This document shows, in pieces, positions 7,209-12,316 of a DNA stretch of 12,316 nucleotides (position 1 is the first letter of the stretch; every line of letters starts with the position of its first letter). Under the pieces are notes generated by a model that did no database searches, had not been told where the DNA came from, and was given only the letters and a program-made list of their open reading frames with translations. The stretch covers positions 1-12,316 of the forward strand of contig JALWBK010000065.1 of assembly GCA_027037155.1 (NCBI GenBank), in the 5' to 3' direction. Source of the stretch: a bacterium. GTDB lineage: Bacteria; Thermosulfidibacterota; Thermosulfidibacteria; Thermosulfidibacterales; Thermosulfidibacteraceae. Made by a program: the position numbers and the translations under genes.

Positions 7209-8047
7209 TAAATTATAATCTCCTTGTGCCTTGCAACATGACAGTTGATGTTTACGGCACAAGGAAGACTCGCGATGTGAACGGGCTCCATCTCAAAGTG
7301 CACAGCAAGAGCAGTAACCGTTCCACCCCATCCCATAGGACCTATTCCCAACTTGTTTATTCTCTCAAGTATCTCCTGCTCCACCTTGGCCAGCTCAACG
7401 TCGGGATTGGGCTTGCCCACAGGCCTCAAAAGGGCTTTCTTGGCAAGGAATGCACTCCTCTCAAAGGTACCACCTACCCCCACACCCACGATAATTGGAG
7501 GACAGGGGTTACCACCGGCCTCTTTCACCCTGTTAACAACGGTCTCTATAACGCCCTCCAAACCATCTGCCGGCTTTAGCATGGTGACCATGCTCATGTT
7601 CTCGCTTCCACCACCTTTAGGCGCCACCACTATACGCACCTTATCTCCAGGCACTATGTCGTAGTGGATAACAGGCGGGGTATTATCTCCAACGTTGGCT
7701 CTGGTAAAGGGATGACAGGTGGACTTTCTCAGATACCCCTCTTTGTAGCCCTTCCTAACACCCTCGTATATAGCCTCTTTCAGGCTACCACCGGTGAAGT
7801 GTACCTCCTGACCTATCTCAAGAAAGACAACCGCAAGACCACAGTCCTGGCAGATGGGAGCAACCCTCTGACGGGCAAGCTCGGCATTCTCCAGAATCAT
7901 GGAGAGAACCGCTTTTCCAACTGGGGACTTTTCTTTTTCCAAGGCCTCCTTAAGTGCCTGGTAAACATCATCGGGCAGCTCGTAATTCGCCTCAATACAA
8001 AGCTTCGCTATTGCCTCAGTAATCTGCGAAACATCAATTACTCTCAT
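7208..8047 (-). CDS. fumA: Fumarate hydratase class I, alpha subunit (N-terminal Fe-S domain)
   Basis: A 279-residue protein matching the alpha domain of class I fumarases, which holds the oxygen-sensitive [4Fe-4S] cluster that activates water addition to fumarate. Seen: candidate cluster cysteines C66 (ICQDCG), C111 (KSTCHPFT) and C182 (NPCPPIIVG), plus GGGSENMS at 145-152 and GIGPMGWGG at 234-242. The usual family motif is CQDTG; here the threonine is C69. The start is set at the ATG at 8047, which has GGAGG 7 bases upstream; an in-frame TTG two codons earlier is only 1-2 bases from that site and is unlikely. The symbol means the alpha subunit, not the E. coli FumA isozyme. TtdA is a relative, rejected on context. 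Confidence 0.94.
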   Translation of the reverse strand: MRVIDVSQITEAIAKLCIEANYELPDDVYQALKEALEKEKSPVGKAVLSMILENAELARQRVAPICQDCGLAVVFLEIGQEVHFTGGSLKEAIYEGVRKGYKEGYLRKSTCHPFTRANVGDNTPPVIHYDIVPGDKVRIVVAPKGGGSENMSMVTMLKPADGLEGVIETVVNRVKEAGGNPCPPIIVGVGVGGTFERSAFLAKKALLRPVGKPNPDVELAKVEQEILERINKLGIGPMGWGGTVTALAVHFEMEPVHIASLPCAVNINCHVARHKEIII

Positions 8048-8054
8048 AACCAAA

Positions 8055-8059
8055 CCTCC
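8055..8059 (-). promoter_or_regulatory. Ribosome binding site of fumA
   Basis: GGAGG with a 7-base spacer to the ATG at 8047. The spacing selects this ATG over the TTG at 8053, which would leave almost no spacer. Confidence 0.8.
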
Positions 8060-8070
8060 ACAAAGGAATT

Positions 8071-8100
8071 AAGGGAGGGAAGAGCCTTCTCCCCTCCCTT
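8071..8100 (-). terminator. Long hairpin between mdh and fumA (terminator-like or processing element)
   Basis: Arms 8088-8100 and 8071-8083 form a 13-bp stem with a 4-base loop in the minus-strand transcript, fully paired with one G-U wobble (outer part AAGGGAGGG with CCCUCCCUU). On the plus strand the wobble becomes an A-C mismatch, so the element appears selected in minus-strand RNA. Only UUAAUUCC follows, so the U-tract is poor and efficient intrinsic termination is doubtful. It fills most of the 86-base gap between the mdh stop and the fumA start and may act as an attenuator, an RNA-processing site or a 3' stabiliser for mdh. Confidence 0.55.
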
Positions 8101-8133
8101 ACACCAGAAAATTCTATCCAGCAAAGGAATCGC

Positions 8134-9147
<1,014 letters not shown>

Positions 9148-10476
9148 TTAGCTTCCAGCAACAGGAAGGCTCTCAGCCACTTCCTTGACCCAGCGAGTGG
9201 TGATGGACTTGGGTCTCTCAATGGGCAGCATGTAACCCCTGACCAGTATGGCCTGAGCTGTACAACCGAGAGCCCTGGAGACACCAAACAGCACAGTGTA
9301 GAAGTCATACTCCCTTATACCATAGTGCCAGAGAAGCACACCTGAGTGGGCATCCACGTTAGGCCAGGGGTTCTTGGCCTTTCCGTGCTTCTTGAGAACC
9401 TCAGGAATGACCTCGTAACAGAGGCTGACGATCTTGAAAAGCTCATCATCGGGCAGGTGCTTCAGAGCGAAGTCTCTCTGAGCCACATACCTGGGATCGG
9501 TTACCCTCAAAACGGCGTGCCCGTAACCAGGAATAACCTGTCCAGAGTTCAGGGTGTCCCAGGCAAACTGCTCAAGCTGCTCCTTTGTGGGCACGCCACC
9601 AAACTTGGCGTAAAGCATCTGTATCCACCTGAGAACCTCTTGGTTGGCAAGGCCGTGCAGCGGACCGGCAAGACCGTTCATAGCCGCAGAGAAGGACCTG
9701 TAAATGTCGGAGAAGGCAGAGTTCACCAGCAGGTTGGTGTGGGCAGAGACGTTTCCGCCCTCATGATCAGAGTGGAGGAACATGTAAAGTCTGAAGAGCT
9801 CATAGACCTCAAAGTCATCAAAGCCCATCATGTGGGCAAGGTTAGCAGCCCAGTCCAGATTGGGATCGGGAGCAATGTGGGTATCACCTTTATACTTTCT
9901 TCTGTAGATGTAAGCAGCAATAACAGGAAGAGCGGCAAGCAAGTTCAGAGAGTCCTCAAGCATAGCCTCCCAGTGCTCTTCTCTCCTCATACCCTCTTCG
10001 TACCTTTTGGCAAAGACAGACTCTCTCTGCATTGCAAGGATACCTGCAGCAAACATGGTCATAGGATGGGTATCCACAGGCATAGCTCTCAACACATCAA
10101 ATACATACTGGGGAACATTCTGCATCCTCTTGGTAAGCTCAGCGGTGATCTCCTTCACGTTCTCCTCAGAGGGAAGCTCACCAGTAAGCAAGAGATACCA
10201 GAGTCCCTCGGGCAGAGGCTCAAAACCGCCCTCAGCGGTAGGAAGCTTGTGAGGACCCTCTCTCAACTCAGGAATGGTGTATCCTCTAAACTTCACACCC
10301 TCTTCGGGAAAGACCTCAGATGTATCGCACACCAAAGCCTTAAGACCTCTCATTCCTCCATAGGCATGTCCAATAGTACAGTCCATAGTCTTTCTGTTGC
10401 CGTACTTCTTTCTGATCTCAGCTACCTCAGCACGCCACTGAGGTATAAGATCGGCCAACCTCTCCTTTAACTTCAT
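9148..10476 (-). CDS. gltA: Citrate synthase, eukaryotic/mitochondrial type
   Basis: A complete 442-residue citrate synthase, which condenses oxaloacetate and acetyl-CoA to citrate, or cleaves citrate if run backwards. Seen: H238 in SDHEGGN, H274 in GPLHG, H320 in GYGHAVL, R329 in DPRY, D375 in NVDAHSG, R401 in GVSRALG and R421 in ERPKS. These are the same residue numbers as the catalytic and citrate-binding residues of mature pig heart citrate synthase, so the protein aligns almost without gaps to the mitochondrial type, and the N-terminal YGGMRG and RGYTIPE motifs agree. This differs from the hexameric, NADH-inhibited E. coli type. Eukaryote-like citrate synthases are known in Geobacteraceae and some other anaerobes. 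It has its own promoter, a GGAGG site before the ATG and a terminator after the stop, so it can be expressed as a single gene. Confidence 0.97.
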   Translation of the reverse strand: MKLKERLADLIPQWRAEVAEIRKKYGNRKTMDCTIGHAYGGMRGLKALVCDTSEVFPEEGVKFRGYTIPELREGPHKLPTAEGGFEPLPEGLWYLLLTGELPSEENVKEITAELTKRMQNVPQYVFDVLRAMPVDTHPMTMFAAGILAMQRESVFAKRYEEGMRREEHWEAMLEDSLNLLAALPVIAAYIYRRKYKGDTHIAPDPNLDWAANLAHMMGFDDFEVYELFRLYMFLHSDHEGGNVSAHTNLLVNSAFSDIYRSFSAAMNGLAGPLHGLANQEVLRWIQMLYAKFGGVPTKEQLEQFAWDTLNSGQVIPGYGHAVLRVTDPRYVAQRDFALKHLPDDELFKIVSLCYEVIPEVLKKHGKAKNPWPNVDAHSGVLLWHYGIREYDFYTVLFGVSRALGCTAQAILVRGYMLPIERPKSITTRWVKEVAESLPVAGS

Positions 10477-10512
10477 AGCTACACCTCCATTAATTTGTAT
10501 TTACCTACTCTT

Positions 10513-10541
10513 GTGATAGTTTAGACAATCTACAAAGTCAA
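10513..10541 (-). promoter_or_regulatory. Sigma70-like promoter of gltA
   Basis: On the minus strand a -35 TTGACT (10541-10536, 5 of 6 to consensus) and a -10 TATCAC (10518-10513, 4 of 6) are 17 bases apart. Transcription would start near 10506, giving a leader of about 30 bases ending in the GGAGG site of gltA. It lies directly below the acn terminator, where a new promoter is expected. It was found by eye, with no transcript data. Confidence 0.6.
10515..10530. promoter_or_regulatory. Candidate operator dyad in the gltA promoter
   Basis: A 16-base imperfect palindrome, GATAGTTTAGACAATC on the plus strand, has 6 of 8 symmetric pairs matching (GAT-GT-TA-AC-ATC pattern). It overlaps the -10 box and the spacer, a position where a bound repressor would block RNA polymerase. 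I do not recognise the site as that of a known regulator. A chance dyad of this quality is possible. Confidence 0.3.
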
Positions 10542-10556
10542 TAGGAAAAAACTAAT

Positions 10557-10588
10557 AAAAAAGGCCGACGGCAAAAAACCGCCGGCCT
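10557..10588 (-). terminator. Intrinsic terminator after acn
   Basis: Arms 10579-10588 and 10562-10571 form a GC-rich 10-bp stem (AGGCCGGCGG with CCGUCGGCCU, one G-U wobble) around a 7-base loop of mostly U, followed by a run of six U in the minus-strand transcript. It ends 24 bases after the acn stop. The wobble would be an A-C mismatch on the plus strand, and no T run follows on that strand, so it serves the minus strand. Confidence 0.9.
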
Positions 10589-10611
10589 AAATATTTACAG
10601 ATTTGAAAAGA

Positions 10612-12316
10612 TCACTCTTTTATTTCTATTTCCTTGAAGGACTTGCTTCCAAACTGCTTGGCAACGTTGAGCATACCACCAAGCAGTATAACCTTGCGCT
10701 CCCTGTCGGTGAGATCAACCCTGAGAGGAATCCTGATACCAGTATCCTCATACTTGGCTTCACCCTCAGGAGTCTCCTGAACCTTGGCCAACACGATCAT
10801 CTCAAAGGTGTCCTTGCCCTCAATCAATCCCTTCCTTATTCCAGGTATCTTAACCCTATCTCCCTGCTGTATCTTGTCGTAGTCCTCAGGATTGACGAAG
10901 TACATAGGCACTATACCGAAGTTGATAAGGTTGGCCCTGTGAATACGCTCAATGGAACAGGCCACCACAGCCTTCACACCCAGATACATCGGACAAAGGG
11001 CTGCGTGCTCCCTTGAAGATCCCTGCCCGTAGGACTCACGGCCCACGATGATATTGTGGATGCCCTTCTCCTTATTGGCAAGGGCCCTCTTGGAGAAGGT
11101 GGGATCAACGCTTTCAAACACAAACTCGGCATACTTGGGAACATTAGACCTGTACTTGAGGCGCTGCCCAGCAGGCATGATATGGTCTGTGGTGATCTTA
11201 TCACCTACCTTAATAGTAACCTCGCCTTCTATGTCCTGAGGCAGCGGCTCGTTGGGAGGAGGAGGAACAATGTTGGGACCTCTATAAACTTCTATCTTCT
11301 CCGGCTCCTCTGCAGGAGGAACGATCATGGAATCGTCAATGAGGAACTTCTCGGGCATCTTCACATCGGGATACTTGATACCGTACTTCTCCTCAAGCTT
11401 CCTCGGATCAAGGAAGACGCCCTCAATAGCACAGGCAGCCGCAGTTTCAGGGCTCACAAGATAAACTCCAGCCGTGAGAGTACCTGATCTTCCGTAGAAG
11501 TTTCTGTTGTTGGTTCTCACAGACACAGCGTTGTTCTGCGGAGCCTGACCCATTCCAATGCAGAAGCCACAGGCAAGCTCCTGCAACCTTATGCCAAATT
11601 CAAACATAGCATCCAAAAGACCATCCTGATCAATCATCCTGAGAACCTGCTTGGAACCAGGAGCCACAACCACATCAAGATGGGGCGGGCAGTGCTTTCC
11701 AGAAGCCTTGAGAATCTTGGCAAAGGTAGCAAGGTCTCTGTAGGAAGAGTTGGTACAGCTACCCACGCAAACCTGATTCACAAGCTTACCCTCAAGCTCC
11801 CTCACAGGCACTATATTATCAGGGCTGTGAGGACAGGCACAAAGCGGCTCAAGCTCGGAGAGATCTATCTCAATAACCCTCTGGTACTCGGCATCAGGAT
11901 CTGCCTCCAGCGGGATCCAGTCCTCTTCCCTTCCCTGCGCCTTCAGGAACTCCCTGGTCACCTCGTCAGAGGGGAAAATGGAAAAGGTAACTCCTAATTC
12001 AGCACCCATATTGGTAATGGTAGCTCTTTCAGGCACCGTAAGAGTCTTCACGCCAGGACCAAAGTACTCCACAGCCCAGCCAACGTTACCCTTGGTAGTT
12101 AAAATTTCCAGCATCTTCAGTATCACATCCTTGGCGGAAACCCAGGGCTTAAGCCTACCGGTTAGCTTCACACCAATGACCTTGGGACAGGTCATGTAGA
12201 AGGGACGACCGGCCATAGCGGCAGACACATCCAAACCACCGGCACCTATGGCTATCATACCTATACCACCGCCTGTAGGCGTGTGGGAGTCAGAACCCAG
12301 CAAGGTCTTTCCAGGC
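10612..12316 (-). CDS. acn: Aconitate hydratase, 5' end outside window
   Basis: The C-terminal 567 residues of an aconitase, which interconverts citrate and isocitrate using a [4Fe-4S] cluster. The frame is open to the window edge, and the first visible residues, PGKT-LLGSDSHT, include the conserved DSHT motif, so roughly 80-100 N-terminal residues are missing. A TTG at 12303 is internal, not a start. Seen: cluster cysteines in GSCTNSS (codon 11757-11755) and in ACGFCIG (11571-11569 and 11562-11560), the NNRNFYGRSG motif, and a C-terminal swivel domain with GDKITTDHI, YGQGSSREHAA and SIERIHRANL. The fused swivel domain and estimated length near 650 match the compact mitochondrial-like aconitases of many anaerobes rather than the roughly 890-residue AcnA/AcnB. 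Homoaconitase and isopropylmalate isomerase relatives are less likely next to gltA. Confidence 0.95.
   Translation of the reverse strand, partial: PGKTLLGSDSHTPTGGGIGMIAIGAGGLDVSAAMAGRPFYMTCPKVIGVKLTGRLKPWVSAKDVILKMLEILTTKGNVGWAVEYFGPGVKTLTVPERATITNMGAELGVTFSIFPSDEVTREFLKAQGREEDWIPLEADPDAEYQRVIEIDLSELEPLCACPHSPDNIVPVRELEGKLVNQVCVGSCTNSSYRDLATFAKILKASGKHCPPHLDVVVAPGSKQVLRMIDQDGLLDAMFEFGIRLQELACGFCIGMGQAPQNNAVSVRTNNRNFYGRSGTLTAGVYLVSPETAAACAIEGVFLDPRKLEEKYGIKYPDVKMPEKFLIDDSMIVPPAEEPEKIEVYRGPNIVPPPPNEPLPQDIEGEVTIKVGDKITTDHIMPAGQRLKYRSNVPKYAEFVFESVDPTFSKRALANKEKGIHNIIVGRESYGQGSSREHAALCPMYLGVKAVVACSIERIHRANLINFGIVPMYFVNPEDYDKIQQGDRVKIPGIRKGLIEGKDTFEMIVLAKVQETPEGEAKYEDTGIRIPLRVDLTDRERKVILLGGMLNVAKQFGSKSFKEIEIKE

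Noticed and set aside
7197..7262. Upstream TTG start for fumB adding 22 residues
   Set aside because: The extension overlaps the fumA coding end, has no family similarity, and the conserved N-terminus begins at the ATG at 7196.
6636..8047. L-tartrate dehydratase (TtdAB) as an alternative for fumAB
   Set aside because: The same two-subunit fold, but the genes sit between mdh and sdh, where fumarase is required.
9346..10470. Long open frame on the plus strand opposite gltA (374 codons)
   Set aside because: It mirrors a well-recognised citrate synthase, has no ribosome site or family motif, and arises because the minus-strand gene rarely uses codons that read as stops on the other strand. The same holds for plus-strand frames opposite sdhA, sucC, sucD and acn.
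12301..12303. TTG as a possible start of the aconitase
   Set aside because: The frame continues upstream to the window edge and the codon lies inside the conserved segment leading to DSHT, so the gene is cut by the window rather than starting here.

Overview
The window holds a nearly complete tricarboxylic acid (TCA) cycle gene cluster, all on the minus strand. Read in the direction of transcription (high to low coordinate) the order is acn (5' end outside the window), gltA, mdh, fumA, fumB, sdhC, sdhD, sdhA, sdhB, sucC, sucD, korD, korA (3' end outside the window). No gene on the plus strand is supported, no gene-free stretch exceeds 300 bases, and I see no RNA gene, mobile element or CRISPR array.

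Organism: a bacterium, from strong Shine-Dalgarno sites, intrinsic terminators and a sigma70-like promoter. Ferredoxin-dependent 2-oxoglutarate oxidoreductase in place of the lipoate/NAD dehydrogenase, a two-subunit oxygen-sensitive class I fumarase, and frequent AGG/AGA arginine codons suggest an anaerobic or microaerophilic, possibly thermophilic lineage. Known bacteria with this combination (mitochondrial-type citrate synthase plus 2-oxoglutarate:ferredoxin oxidoreductase) include Geobacter-like, Desulfurella-like and Thermosulfidibacter-like organisms. I cannot place it more precisely from the sequence alone.

Layout: (1) 10612-12316, aconitase, ending in a strong terminator. (2) 10477-10556, a promoter with an overlapping dyad that starts a new unit at gltA. 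(3) 9148-10476, citrate synthase of eukaryotic/mitochondrial type, followed by another terminator. (4) 3274-9081, mdh-fumAB-sdhCDAB, tightly packed except for an 80-base gap with a long hairpin after mdh. (5) a terminator-like hairpin at 3205-3232, then sucCD-korDA with gaps of 13-15 bases. korB and korC probably lie just beyond position 1.

How the genes work together: they cover every cycle step except isocitrate dehydrogenase. Their order in transcription matches the cycle in its reductive direction: isocitrate to citrate (Acn), citrate to oxaloacetate plus acetyl-CoA (citrate synthase in reverse), malate (Mdh), fumarate (FumAB), succinate (Sdh as fumarate reductase), succinyl-CoA (SucCD), 2-oxoglutarate (Kor). 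No ATP-citrate lyase or citryl-CoA synthetase/lyase is in the window. The set could therefore run oxidatively or, in principle, as the reversed oxidative TCA cycle that uses citrate synthase for citrate cleavage. Direction cannot be read from DNA; this is the main hypothesis worth testing.
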